Program-made: the position numbers and the translations under genes
The notes under the pieces: generated by a model
The model's database searches: none
What the model was told of the DNA's origin: nothing
Seen by the model: the letters and a program-made list of their open reading frames with translations, nothing else
Assembly: GCF_000972385.1 (NCBI RefSeq)
Contig: NZ_JXTE01000043.1
Location: forward strand, 1-64,000
Source: Streptomyces sp. WM6386
GTDB taxonomy: Bacteria > Actinomycetota > Actinomycetes > Streptomycetales > Streptomycetaceae
DNA length: 64,000 nucleotides
Direction of reading: 5' to 3'
Shown: piece by piece, positions 52,875-61,304 of the stretch
Layout: each line of letters opens with the position of its first letter
Position numbering within the stretch: the stretch's first letter is position 1

Positions 52875-54135
52875 AAACCCGAGCAAAGCCTACGACTTCG
52901 TGGGCATCGGGCTCGGCCCGTTCAACCTCGGCCTCGCCTGTCTGACCGAGCCCATCGACGAACTCGACGGTGTCTTCCTGGAGTCGAAGCCCGACTTCGA
53001 GTGGCACGCCGGCATGTTCCTCGAAGGCGCCCACCTCCAGACGCCGTTCATGTCGGACCTGGTGACGCTGGCGGACCCGACCTCGCCGTACTCCTTCCTG
53101 AACTACCTGAAGGAGAAGGGCCGGCTGTACTCGTTCTACATCCGCGAGAACTTCTACCCGCTGCGCGTCGAGTACGACGACTACTGCCGCTGGGCCGCGA
53201 ACAAGCTGAACAGTGTCCGCTTCAGCACGACGGTCGCGGAGGTCACGTACGAGAACGACCGGTACGTCGTGACGACCACGGCCGGCGACACCTACCGCGC
53301 CCGCCGGCTCGTCCTCGGGACCGGCACCTCCCCGCACTACCCGCAGGCCGTCCAGGGTCTCGGCGGCGACTTCTTCCACAACTCCCGCTACATGCAGAAC
53401 AAGGCGGAGCTCCAGAAGAAGGACTTGATCACGATCGTCGGCTCCGGCCAGTCCGCCGCCGAGATCTACTACGACCTCCTCGCCGAGATCGACGTGTACG
53501 GCTACCGGCTGAACTGGGTGACGCGCTCCCCCCGCTTCTTCCCCCTCGAATACACCAAGCTCACGCTGGAGATGACCTCCCCGGAGTACATCGACTACTA
53601 CCGCGAGCTGCCGGAAGCCACCCGCTACCGGCTCACGGCCCAGCAGAAGGGCCTGTTCAAGGGCATCGACGGCGATCTCATCAACGAGATCTTCGACCTG
53701 CTCTACCGGAAGAACCTCGGCGGGCCCGTCCCCACACGGCTGCTCACCAACTCCTCGCTGAACAGCGCGGAGTACGAGAACGGCACGTACACCCTCTCCT
53801 TCCGCCAGGAGGAGCAGGAGAAGGACTACGACCTTCAGACGCAGGGCCTGGTCCTGGCCACCGGCTACAAGTACGCCGAGCCGGAGTTCCTGACCCCCGT
53901 CAAGGACCGGCTGCGCTACGACACGCAGGGCAACTTCGACGTCGCCCGCAACTACTCGATCGACACCACGGGCCGCGGCGTCTTCCTGCAGAACGCCGGT
54001 GTGCACACCCACAGCATCACCTCGCCCGACCTGGGCATGGGCGCGTACCGCAACGCCTACATCATCCGTGAGCTGCTCGGCACCGAGTACTACCCGGTCG
54101 AGAAGACCATCGCGTTCCAGGAGTTCTCCGTATGA
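52858..54135 (+). CDS. desB: cadaverine N-monooxygenase
   Basis: 425 residues from a TTG start at 52858 inside the end of desA, with GGGAGAG just upstream; there is no later start before the FAD motif. FAD site [12 protein letters not shown] at about 16-27; NADPH site [19 protein letters not shown]; late [11 protein letters not shown] and [20 protein letters not shown], as in the IucD/SidA N-hydroxylating family. It hydroxylates cadaverine to N-hydroxycadaverine. Its stop overlaps desC (ATGA). From memory SCO2783. Confidence 0.95.
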   Translation: MTARPENPSKAYDFVGIGLGPFNLGLACLTEPIDELDGVFLESKPDFEWHAGMFLEGAHLQTPFMSDLVTLADPTSPYSFLNYLKEKGRLYSFYIRENFYPLRVEYDDYCRWAANKLNSVRFSTTVAEVTYENDRYVVTTTAGDTYRARRLVLGTGTSPHYPQAVQGLGGDFFHNSRYMQNKAELQKKDLITIVGSGQSAAEIYYDLLAEIDVYGYRLNWVTRSPRFFPLEYTKLTLEMTSPEYIDYYRELPEATRYRLTAQQKGLFKGIDGDLINEIFDLLYRKNLGGPVPTRLLTNSSLNSAEYENGTYTLSFRQEEQEKDYDLQTQGLVLATGYKYAEPEFLTPVKDRLRYDTQGNFDVARNYSIDTTGRGVFLQNAGVHTHSITSPDLGMGAYRNAYIIRELLGTEYYPVEKTIAFQEFSV

Positions 54136-54686
54136 CCACCCCCCACACCTTCGACTTCCGCCCGCTCGACCCGCTCAAGGACGCCGAGCTCCTGCACGGC
54201 TGGGTCACCCACCCCAAGGCCGCGTTCTGGATGATGCAGGACGCGAAACTGGAGGACGTCGAGCGCGCCTACATGGAGATAGCCGCCGACGAGCACCACC
54301 ACGCGCTGGTGGGTCTCGACGCGTACGGCGTCCCCGTCTTCCTGATGGAGAAGTACGACCCCGCCCACCGCGAGCTGGTCGGCCTGTACGAGCCGCAGCC
54401 GGGCGATGTCGGCATGCACTTCCTCACCCCGGCGACCGACACCCCCGTCCACGGGTTCACCCGGTCCGTGATCACCGCCGTGATGGCCCACCTCTTCGAG
54501 GACCCGGCGACCGTCCGTGTCGTGGTCGAGCCGGACGTCTCCAACAAGGCTGTCCACGCCCTGAACGAGGCCGTCGGGTTCGTGCCCGAGCGGGAGATCC
54601 AGAAGCCCGAGAAGACGGCGCTGTTGAGTTTCTGCACGCGCGAACAGTTCCGCGCGGCGACGAGCAAGGCGGGGGTGTCCGCATGA
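54132..54686 (+). CDS. desC: N-hydroxycadaverine acyltransferase
   Basis: 184 residues. GNAT-type IucB-like acyltransferase: [60 protein letters not shown], and [20 protein letters not shown]. It transfers acetyl or succinyl from CoA to N-hydroxycadaverine; the choice decides which desferrioxamine is made. Starts on ATGA with desB and overlaps desD the same way, so all four proteins are translationally coupled. From memory SCO2784. Confidence 0.94.
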   Translation: MTTPHTFDFRPLDPLKDAELLHGWVTHPKAAFWMMQDAKLEDVERAYMEIAADEHHHALVGLDAYGVPVFLMEKYDPAHRELVGLYEPQPGDVGMHFLTPATDTPVHGFTRSVITAVMAHLFEDPATVRVVVEPDVSNKAVHALNEAVGFVPEREIQKPEKTALLSFCTREQFRAATSKAGVSA

Positions 54687-56455
54687 CCCTCGCCGACGCC
54701 GTCGCCCACCTCTCCCCCGAGCGCTGGGAGCAGGCCAACCGCCTCCTCATCCGCAAAGCCCTCGCCGAGTTCGCCCACGAGCGGCTCATCACGCCCGAGG
54801 CCACCGCCGACGGCCGCTTCGAGGTCCGCAGCGACGACGGTCTGACCCGCTACGGGTTCACCGCCACGCGTCGCGCCCTCGACCACTGGCAGGTCGACGC
54901 CGACTCGATCACCCGTCACCGAGACGGCGTCGACCGCCCCCTCGCCGCGCTGGACTTCTTCATCGAGCTGAAGAAGGCGCTGGGCCTGAGCGACGAGATC
55001 CTGCCGGTCTACCTGGAGGAGATCTCCTCCACCCTCTCCGGCACCTGCTACAAGCTCACCAAGCCGCAGCTCCCGGTCGCCGAGCTCGTCCGCTCGGACT
55101 TCCAGGCCATCGAGACCGGCATGACCGAGGGCCACCCCTGCTTCGTCGCCAACAACGGACGGCTCGGCTTCGGCATCCACGAGTACCTGTCGTACGCCCC
55201 GGAGACGGCGAGCCCGGTCCGCCTGGTGTGGCTGGCCGCGCACCGCTCGCGCGCCGCGTTCACGGCCGGTGTCGGGATCGAGTACGAGACCTTCGTACGG
55301 GACGAGTTGGGCGCGCAGACCGTCGAGCGCTTCCACGACAAGCTCGCCGCCGAGGGCCTCGACCCGGCCGACTACCTCTTCATCCCCGTCCACCCCTGGC
55401 AGTGGTGGAACAAGCTCTCCGTCACCTTCGCCGCCGAGGTCGCCCGCCGGCACCTGGTCTGCCTCGGTGAGGGCGACGACGAGTACCTGGCCCAGCAGTC
55501 CATCCGGACCTTCTTCAACACGTCGCACCCCGAGAAGCACTACGTGAAGACGGCCCTGTCCGTGATCAACATGGGCTTCATGCGCGGACTCTCGGCCGCG
55601 TACATGGAGGCGACCCCGGCGATCAACGACTGGCTCGCCCAACTCATCGACAACGACCCGGTGTTGAAGTCGACGGGCCTGTCGATCATCCGCGAGCGCG
55701 CGGCCGTCGGCTACCGGCACCTCGAGTACGAGGCGGCGACCGACCGCTACTCGCCGTACCGCAAGATGCTGGCCGCCCTGTGGCGGGAGAGCCCGGTGGT
55801 TTCCCTCCAGGACGGCGAGTCGCTGGCGACGATGGCCTCCCTCGTCCACGTCGACCACGAGGGGAAGTCCGTCGCCGGCGCCCTGATCGAGCAGTCGGGC
55901 CTGACGCCCACACAGTGGCTGCGCCGCTATCTGACGGCGTACTTCACGCCGCTGCTGCACAGCTTCTACGCCTACGACCTGGTCTACATGCCGCACGGCG
56001 AGAACGTGATCCTCGTCCTGAAGGACGGCGCCGTGCAGCGCGCGATCTACAAGGACATCGCCGAGGAGATCGCGGTCATGGACGTCGACGCGGTCCTGCC
56101 GCCGACGGTCGAGCGACTGCGCGTGGACGTGCCGGAGGACAAGAAGCTCCTCTCGATCTTCACGGACGTCTTCGACTGCTTCTTCCGCTTCCTCGCCGCG
56201 AACCTCGCCGCCGAGGGAATCGTGGCGGAGGACGACTTCTGGCGAACGGTCGCCGACATCACCCGCGAGTACCAGGCCTCGCTGCCCGAACTCGCCGACA
56301 AGTTCCGGCAGTACGACATGTTCGCCCCGGAGTTCGCGCTGTCCTGCCTCAACCGGCTCCAGCTGCGCAACAACCAGCAGATGGTGGACCTGGCCGACCC
56401 GGCGGGCGCACTTCAGCTCGTCGGCAACCTGAAGAACCCGATCGCCGGGTTCTGA
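54683..56455 (+). CDS. desD: desferrioxamine NIS synthetase
   Basis: 590 residues from ATG 54683. IucA/IucC-family NRPS-independent siderophore synthetase, type C: YLEEISSTLSGTCYKLTKPQ, TEGHPCFVANNGRLGFGIHE, YLFIPVHPWQWWNKLSVTF, QSIRTFFNTSHPEKHYVKTA with the ATP/substrate-binding residues, and SFYAYDLVYMPHGENVILVL. It joins and macrocyclises N-hydroxy-N-succinylcadaverine units with ATP to give desferrioxamine E and related forms. The length is normal. Followed by a 16-bp-stem terminator. From memory SCO2785. Confidence 0.96.
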   Translation: MTLADAVAHLSPERWEQANRLLIRKALAEFAHERLITPEATADGRFEVRSDDGLTRYGFTATRRALDHWQVDADSITRHRDGVDRPLAALDFFIELKKALGLSDEILPVYLEEISSTLSGTCYKLTKPQLPVAELVRSDFQAIETGMTEGHPCFVANNGRLGFGIHEYLSYAPETASPVRLVWLAAHRSRAAFTAGVGIEYETFVRDELGAQTVERFHDKLAAEGLDPADYLFIPVHPWQWWNKLSVTFAAEVARRHLVCLGEGDDEYLAQQSIRTFFNTSHPEKHYVKTALSVINMGFMRGLSAAYMEATPAINDWLAQLIDNDPVLKSTGLSIIRERAAVGYRHLEYEAATDRYSPYRKMLAALWRESPVVSLQDGESLATMASLVHVDHEGKSVAGALIEQSGLTPTQWLRRYLTAYFTPLLHSFYAYDLVYMPHGENVILVLKDGAVQRAIYKDIAEEIAVMDVDAVLPPTVERLRVDVPEDKKLLSIFTDVFDCFFRFLAANLAAEGIVAEDDFWRTVADITREYQASLPELADKFRQYDMFAPEFALSCLNRLQLRNNQQMVDLADPAGALQLVGNLKNPIAGF

Positions 56456-56465
56456 CCCAGAGACA

Positions 56466-56504
56466 GACGGGCGCCCCGGGGTACGGTCCCCCGGGGCGCC
56501 CGTC
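56466..56504 (+). terminator. desD terminator
   Basis: GACGGGCGCCCCGGGG (56466-56481) and CCCCGGGGCGCCCGTC (56489-56504): 16-bp perfect stem, 7-base loop, 10 bases after the desD stop. Confidence 0.85.
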
Positions 56505-56528
56505 GGCACATCCAAGGGGCCTCAGCGG

Positions 56529-56609
56529 CGACGCGCCCCAAAGGGGCGCGGGGCTGTGTCGATCTGCGGCTCCGCCGCGGGGCGCGACCAGCCCCCACCG
56601 GCCCGCAGA
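56529..56609 (+). repeat. Streptomyces intergenic repeat, variant copy B
   Basis: Contains GGGGCGCGGGG at 56543-56553 and, further on, GGGGCGCGACCAGCCCCCAC, with a G/C-rich insert between. Two small hairpins are nested: CGCGCCCC/GGGGCGCG around AAA (56532-56550) and GCGGC/GCCGC. It fills the gap between convergent desD and the hexosaminidase gene. Confidence 0.6.
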
Positions 56610-56613
56610 CGAA

Positions 56614-58200
56614 TCACCAAGGAACCTGCGGCGACCGATAGAAGTCGATGCCGAGCGCCTCCCACCTCGGAGCCTGCGCGGCAAGCCGCACCTTGTAGGC
56701 ATCCCAGTCATGCGTGGAAGCCGGCGACCACCCCAACTCAGCCGCCCCCGCCAACCTCGGAAACGCCATGTACTCGATGTCGTCGGACTTGGTGATCGTC
56801 TCCGTCCACAACGGCGCCTCGACCCCCCGGATCGCCGAACCGGGCACCCCCGGCAGATAGTTGCCCGGATCCCAGTCGTACGCCCGCTTCACCTCCACCA
56901 GCCCCGCCCAGTCCAGCCCCAACGGCGTCTCCGCGCTGTACTTCATGTCGAGATAGATACGGTCGGCGGGCGACAGCACGATCCCGGTCCCGGCCCGCGC
57001 GGCGGCCGCCACCCGCTCCTTCTCCTCCGCACCGGTGTCGTCCAGCCCCCAGTACTGAGCCACCGCGCCCTTCGCCGGGGTCGCCCCGGTCAGCTGATGC
57101 CAACCCACCACGGTCTTCCCGTACTTGGCGACCACCGGCTGCACCCGGTCCATGAACTTCACATAGTCCTCGTGACTTGTGGAGTGCGCCTCGTCCCCGC
57201 CGATGTGCAGATACCGGCCCGGCGTGAGCGCGGCGAGCTCCCGGATCACGTCGTCCACGAAGTCGTACGTGATCTCCTTCGACACACACAGCGAGCTGAA
57301 GCCGACCTCGGTACCGGTGTACAACGGCGGCGCCACGCCGTCGCAGTTGAGCTCGGCGTAGGAGGCGAGGGCCGCGTTGGTGTGGCCCGGCATGTCGATC
57401 TCGGGGACTACCTCCAGATAGCGGGAGGCGGCGTACCGGACGATCTCCTGGTAGTCGGCCTTGGTGTAGTGGCCGCCGGGGCCGCCGCCGACCTGTGTGG
57501 AGCCGCCGTAGGGGGCGAGGCGCGGCCAGGAGTCGATGGCGATCCGCCAGCCCTGGTCGTCGCTCAGGTGCAGATGCAGCTTGTTGACCTTGTACAGGGC
57601 GAGTTGGTCGACGTATCGCTTGACCTGGTCGACGGTGAAGAAGTGCCGGGACACGTCCAGCATCGCGCCGCGCCAGCCATAGCGCGGGGTGTCCTTGATC
57701 GTGCCGCCGGCGACCAGCCACGGTCCCGGCTGCACCGAGTCCTTCTCGACGGCGGCCGGGAGGAGCTGGCGCAGGGTCTGGACACCGTGGAAGAGGCCCG
57801 CGGGCTGGGCTGCGGTGATGGTGACGCCCTTGGCACCACTGTCGAGGCGGTAGCCTTCGGCGCCGAACGGCCCCTTGGCCAGGCGCAGTCGGATGCCGCC
57901 CTTGCCCTGGGAGGTGACCGGCAGCGGATAGCCGGTCGAGGGGCGCAGCACGTCCGCCACGTATTCGCCGATACGGCGGACCGCACGGGAGTCGTCGACG
58001 CGGATGCGGGTGGCGCGGGTGATGCGGTACGGCGGTCCGCCCGGCTCGGCCGAGGCGGGCGCCGGGACGATCTCACCGAGCGGCCGGACCGCCTCCGGCG
58101 CGGGGGCCGCTCCGGTGACGAAAGTGCCCGCGGCCGCCATGAGCAGCAACGAGCCGAACAGCCGGGTCAGACGGGGAGTTGGTCCGTGGTGCGGTCTCAC
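56614..58200 (-). CDS. secreted family 20 beta-N-acetylhexosaminidase
   Basis: 528 residues from GTG 58200, with GAAGGGAG six bases upstream. A signal-type hydrophobic stretch (TRLFGSLLLMAAAGTFVTGA) precedes the GH20b domain and the catalytic barrel: YGWRGAMLDVSRHFFTVDQV, LHLHLSDDQGWRIAIDSWP, VVPEIDMPGHTNAALASYAE, and the catalytic Asp-Glu in YLHIGGDEAHSTSHEDY. Substrate-assisted hydrolysis releases GlcNAc or GalNAc from chitin oligomers. A DasR-like site lies 24 bases upstream of the start codon, which fits GlcNAc control. From memory it corresponds to SCO2786. Confidence 0.93.
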   Translation of the reverse strand: MRPHHGPTPRLTRLFGSLLLMAAAGTFVTGAAPAPEAVRPLGEIVPAPASAEPGGPPYRITRATRIRVDDSRAVRRIGEYVADVLRPSTGYPLPVTSQGKGGIRLRLAKGPFGAEGYRLDSGAKGVTITAAQPAGLFHGVQTLRQLLPAAVEKDSVQPGPWLVAGGTIKDTPRYGWRGAMLDVSRHFFTVDQVKRYVDQLALYKVNKLHLHLSDDQGWRIAIDSWPRLAPYGGSTQVGGGPGGHYTKADYQEIVRYAASRYLEVVPEIDMPGHTNAALASYAELNCDGVAPPLYTGTEVGFSSLCVSKEITYDFVDDVIRELAALTPGRYLHIGGDEAHSTSHEDYVKFMDRVQPVVAKYGKTVVGWHQLTGATPAKGAVAQYWGLDDTGAEEKERVAAAARAGTGIVLSPADRIYLDMKYSAETPLGLDWAGLVEVKRAYDWDPGNYLPGVPGSAIRGVEAPLWTETITKSDDIEYMAFPRLAGAAELGWSPASTHDWDAYKVRLAAQAPRWEALGIDFYRSPQVPW

Positions 58201-58223
58201 ATCTGGCTCCCTTCACCCTGAAT

Positions 58224-58235
58224 TGGTAGAGACCA
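58224..58235. promoter_or_regulatory. DasR-responsive element candidate
   Basis: TGGTAGAGACCA matches the dre core TGGTCTAGACCA at 10 of 12 positions; the outer arms TGGT and ACCA are intact. It lies 24 bases upstream of the hexosaminidase start, where a GntR-family DasR protein would block transcription until GlcN-6-P accumulates. Confidence 0.7.
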
Positions 58236-58332
58236 CCTTGCCATGCGCCCCGTCGGCAACCCAGACCCACAGCCCCGTCACAGGCGGAGCCGGGGCACTG
58301 GGCAACCGGGTCGGGAATGCCAGACTTTGCCC

Positions 58333-59223
58333 ATGGCGGAAATCATCCAGAAGGACGGCACCTGGACCTTCGACGGCGACGCCCTGCGGCTGACCCCGGG
58401 GCGCGACAAGAACGTCAGCCTGTTCCGCAAGACCTTGGGTGAACTGGTCGTCCCGCTGGGCGCGTTGGCGGGCGTCTCGTTCGAGCAGGGCCGCAAGGCC
58501 GGGCGGCTCAGGTTACGGCTGCGCGACGGCGCCGACCCGCTGCTGCACGCCACCGGCGGCCGGCTGACCGAGCCCAACGACCCGTACCAGCTGTTCGTCG
58601 AGCCCGACCGCTACGGCGTCGCCGAGTACTTCGTGGACGAGGTCAGGAACGCCCTGCTGCTCGACCAGGTCCCGTCCGCGCCGGTCGCCGAGTATCTGCT
58701 GCCGGGCCCGGCCGTCCCGCTGTCGGTGTCCGCCGGGGACGGCACCGCCGGCTTCGACGGCGAGCACATCCGGCTGGAGTGGAACTGGAAGACGGAGGAC
58801 GCCAAGGCCGCCGCCGGCATCCGCACCCTCGCCGTCAGCGACCTCGACGCCGTGGAGTGGCACCCGGCGGTCGGCCTGGAGAACGGCTGCCTCCGCTTCA
58901 GCGTGAGGAACGCGCCCACCAAGGCGCCCCCGAAGTACGACCCCAACTCGGTGGAGCTGTGGGGCTTCAAGAAGGACCCGCTGATGGCCCTGATCGCGGC
59001 GGCCGTCCAGGCCAGGCTTCCTCACCCGGCCAGGGCGGCCACGGACGTACGGGACGCACGCGAGCAACGACCGGAACTGCCCTCCGCTCCGGTCGCGTCC
59101 ACCGAGGACGACCACGACGCCCTCCTGCGCCGCCTGCGCGAGCTCGGCGAGCTGCGCCGCACGGGTGTGCTGACGGACGAGGAGTTCACGCTGGCCAAAC
59201 AGGCGGTCCTCAAGCGGATGTGA
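58333..59223 (+). CDS. DUF4429/SHOCT-domain protein
   Basis: 296 residues from ATG 58333; the upstream extension is not protein-like. Two related DUF4429-type (PH-like) halves: GTWTFDGDALRLTPGRDKNV near the start, then TAGFDGEHIRLEWNWKTED and a region including GLENGCLRFSVRN. The C-terminus is a SHOCT motif (ALLRRLRELGELRRTGVLTD followed by EEFTLAKQAVLKRM). It is cytoplasmic with no catalytic motif. SHOCT proteins are thought to bind oligomeric or membrane-linked partners; the function here is unknown. It starts 133 bases from the divergent hexosaminidase. Confidence 0.8.
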   Translation: MAEIIQKDGTWTFDGDALRLTPGRDKNVSLFRKTLGELVVPLGALAGVSFEQGRKAGRLRLRLRDGADPLLHATGGRLTEPNDPYQLFVEPDRYGVAEYFVDEVRNALLLDQVPSAPVAEYLLPGPAVPLSVSAGDGTAGFDGEHIRLEWNWKTEDAKAAAGIRTLAVSDLDAVEWHPAVGLENGCLRFSVRNAPTKAPPKYDPNSVELWGFKKDPLMALIAAAVQARLPHPARAATDVRDAREQRPELPSAPVASTEDDHDALLRRLRELGELRRTGVLTDEEFTLAKQAVLKRM

Positions 59224-59271
59224 TCCCCTCGGGCTCCACGGGCACCCCACAGGCTCCACGGGTCCCTCGGG

Positions 59272-60855
59272 CTACTTGGCCTTGCGGGCCACCGTGAAGC
59301 GGTCGACCTCCTCGCCCGTCTCGGCGATGCCGCGCACTGTCAGCGTGGCCGTGCGGCCCTTGGCCGCGGGCGTGACGTCGACGCGCAGGAACGAGTAGTC
59401 GAGGTAGCGCACCCGGGACCAGGTGACGGTCTCGTTCTGCTTGCCGTCCTTGGTGTTGATGAACGAGGCGACGGACTCGACCTCGTTCACATTCCCCTCG
59501 TAGGACTCCGCCGCGCTGAACGCGTACAGACTGCGGCCCGCCGCACCCGCCGTCACGTACACCACGCCCTCGCTCTCGGGGTACGCCGTGCCGCCGATCG
59601 GCAGCTTCTTGGCGACCTCGCCCGCCTTGATGACGTCGGTGCGCTCGTACTGGTGGTTGTGGCCGTTGATGACCAGGTCCACCGTGTACTTCTCGAACAG
59701 CGGCACCCACTCCTGGCGCACGCCCCCCTCCGAGGCGTGCGCGGTGGAGGTGCAGTAGGCGCAGTGGTGGAAGAAGATCACGACGAAGTCGATGTCGTGC
59801 GCCGCCCGGAACTTCTTGAGCTGCGCCTCCAGCCACGTGGTCTGGGTGCCGCCGGAGAGGCCGAGGTTGGCCGGGATCTCGTAGGAGATGTCGTTGGCGT
59901 CGAGCGAGATGACCGCGGTGTTGCCGTAGACGAAGGAGTAGACGCCCGGGAGGTTCTTGGCGTCGGGCCCGTTGGCGGGGAGGTTCCAGCGGGCCTCCTC
60001 GCCGCCGTAGCCGTTGGGCGAGTACCAGGCCTCCATGTCGTGGTTGCCGTACGCCGGCATCCACGGCACGGACTTGGCGACGGACTCGGTCTGGGCCAGG
60101 AACTGGTCCCACACGCGCGAGTCGAAGCCGGTGTCGGCGGTCTTGCCCTGGCCCGCCGGGTCGGCGTACGCGATGTCGCCGGCGTGGAGGTGGAAGGCGG
60201 GGTTCTGGCCCAGGAGCAGGCTGTTGTTGGCGAGGCCGTGGTAGCCGACGCCCTCGTCGCCGAAGGCGGTGAAGGTGAACGGCTTCTTGTGCGCGGGGGC
60301 GGTGGTGAAAGTGCCGAGGGTGCCCAGGAGGTGCGGCTCGGCGGGGTCGAAGCCCTGGTGGCCGACGCCGTAGTAGTACGTCCTGCCGGGCTTGAGCCGG
60401 CTCAGCTCGGCGTGCACGTAGTACTGCGTGTGGTCGCCGCTCGCGCCGACGCCGGCCGGTGTGTAGAGCGTGCGGACCTCGGCCTCGATCTTGCGGGAGA
60501 GGTCCCAGGGGTGGGCGCCGATGCGGAGGAAGGGCTTCTTGACGGCGACCGGGACCTGCCAGGAGACGGTGAGCTCGGTGCGCGGGTCGGCGCCGAAGGC
60601 GAGGTGGCGGCCGAAGGGGGCGACGAGGGAGCCGTCGACCGTCTCGGTGCGCGGCCTGGCCGAAGGGGTGGCCAGGGGTGTCGCCTGTGCGGTGGCGCCC
60701 GGCACGAACACGCCGCCCGCGACGGCGCCCAGCGTGACGGCGCCGCCTCTGATCATCGTGCGCCGGGAGAATCTGGCGCGCAGGTACTCGTGCTGCTCGG
60801 CCATGCTCATGCGCTCGGCGAGCTGCTCGGGTACGCCCATACGAGGAATGTCCAT
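59272..60855 (-). CDS. Tat-exported purple-acid-phosphatase-like metallophosphoesterase
   Basis: 527 residues from ATG 60855. The N-terminal region carries a twin-arginine signal (SRRTMIRGGAVTLGAVAGGV) after a leader of about 30 residues. A fibronectin-type domain follows (TELTVSWQVPVAVKKPFLRI; YYVHAELSRLKPGRTYYYGV). The catalytic domain has the metallophosphoesterase signature in order: FTAFGDEGVGYHG, HLHAGDIAYAD, MPAYGNHDMEAWY, FVVIFFHHCAYCTST and VINGHNHQYERTD, which supply Asp, Asn and His ligands for two metals. It probably releases phosphate from organic phosphates outside the cell. It is divergent from the small gene and glmS, with a 22-bp palindrome between. Confidence 0.9.
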   Translation of the reverse strand: MDIPRMGVPEQLAERMSMAEQHEYLRARFSRRTMIRGGAVTLGAVAGGVFVPGATAQATPLATPSARPRTETVDGSLVAPFGRHLAFGADPRTELTVSWQVPVAVKKPFLRIGAHPWDLSRKIEAEVRTLYTPAGVGASGDHTQYYVHAELSRLKPGRTYYYGVGHQGFDPAEPHLLGTLGTFTTAPAHKKPFTFTAFGDEGVGYHGLANNSLLLGQNPAFHLHAGDIAYADPAGQGKTADTGFDSRVWDQFLAQTESVAKSVPWMPAYGNHDMEAWYSPNGYGGEEARWNLPANGPDAKNLPGVYSFVYGNTAVISLDANDISYEIPANLGLSGGTQTTWLEAQLKKFRAAHDIDFVVIFFHHCAYCTSTAHASEGGVRQEWVPLFEKYTVDLVINGHNHQYERTDVIKAGEVAKKLPIGGTAYPESEGVVYVTAGAAGRSLYAFSAAESYEGNVNEVESVASFINTKDGKQNETVTWSRVRYLDYSFLRVDVTPAAKGRTATLTVRGIAETGEEVDRFTVARKAK

Positions 60856-60953
60856 GGCTCCACAAGCTGCTGGTCGGACACATCGGCCCGGGGAACAGCC
60901 TGCCAACGGACTCCCATGGGCAACCCATAAGTGTTCTAAGTGCCCGAACAGCC

Positions 60954-60975
60954 TCCTGCCCGAAATCGGGCAGGA
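60954..60975. promoter_or_regulatory. perfect 22-bp palindrome between divergent operons
   Basis: TCCTGCCCGA (60954-60963) and TCGGGCAGGA (60966-60975) are perfect arms around AA. It lies 98 bases before the phosphatase start and 39 before the small-gene start. The sequence is not one of the common Streptomyces boxes I know (dre, iron box, PhoP, Zur), so the regulator is unknown. Confidence 0.6.
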
Positions 60976-61014
60976 TTCTTGCGAAAGGCGTGCCCGTCCT
61001 TCAGGATCTACCGG

Positions 61015-61272
61015 GTGCACGACGAACTTGTTGATCATCTGACGCGGTCCACGCCCCTCCAGCGGGGCGAGGCGCTGCGGGTGATCCAGGACGTGCTCGC
61101 CTACTTCGACGAGACGACCGAGGACTACGTCCGTCGCCGCCACCGCGAACTCCAGGCCCAGGGCCTGGTGAACGCGCAGATCTTCGAACGGGTCGAGGCG
61201 GACTTGAAATACCGGGCGGTCGCGCCGCCGGAGCTTACGCTCAGGCAGCTGCGCCGCATCGTCTACGGCTGA
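61015..61272 (+). CDS. small conserved protein upstream of glmS
   Basis: 85 residues from GTG 61015, with AGGA nine bases upstream; the longer in-frame start is not supported. The product is a helical, charged protein: LVDHLTRSTPLQRGEALRVI, then DVLAYFDETTEDYVRRRHRE and a C-terminal RQLRRIVYG. It has no membrane segment or known catalytic motif. It ends 32 bases before glmS on the same strand, so it is probably co-transcribed; relation to amino-sugar synthesis unknown. Confidence 0.7.
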   Translation: MHDELVDHLTRSTPLQRGEALRVIQDVLAYFDETTEDYVRRRHRELQAQGLVNAQIFERVEADLKYRAVAPPELTLRQLRRIVYG

Positions 61273-61304
61273 GTCGCTACGACCGGGGAACGGAATACAT
61301 ATAC

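Noticed and set aside
49160..56455. Novel siderophore system
   Set aside because: Gene content, order and iron boxes are those of the known desferrioxamine cluster, so it is well described.
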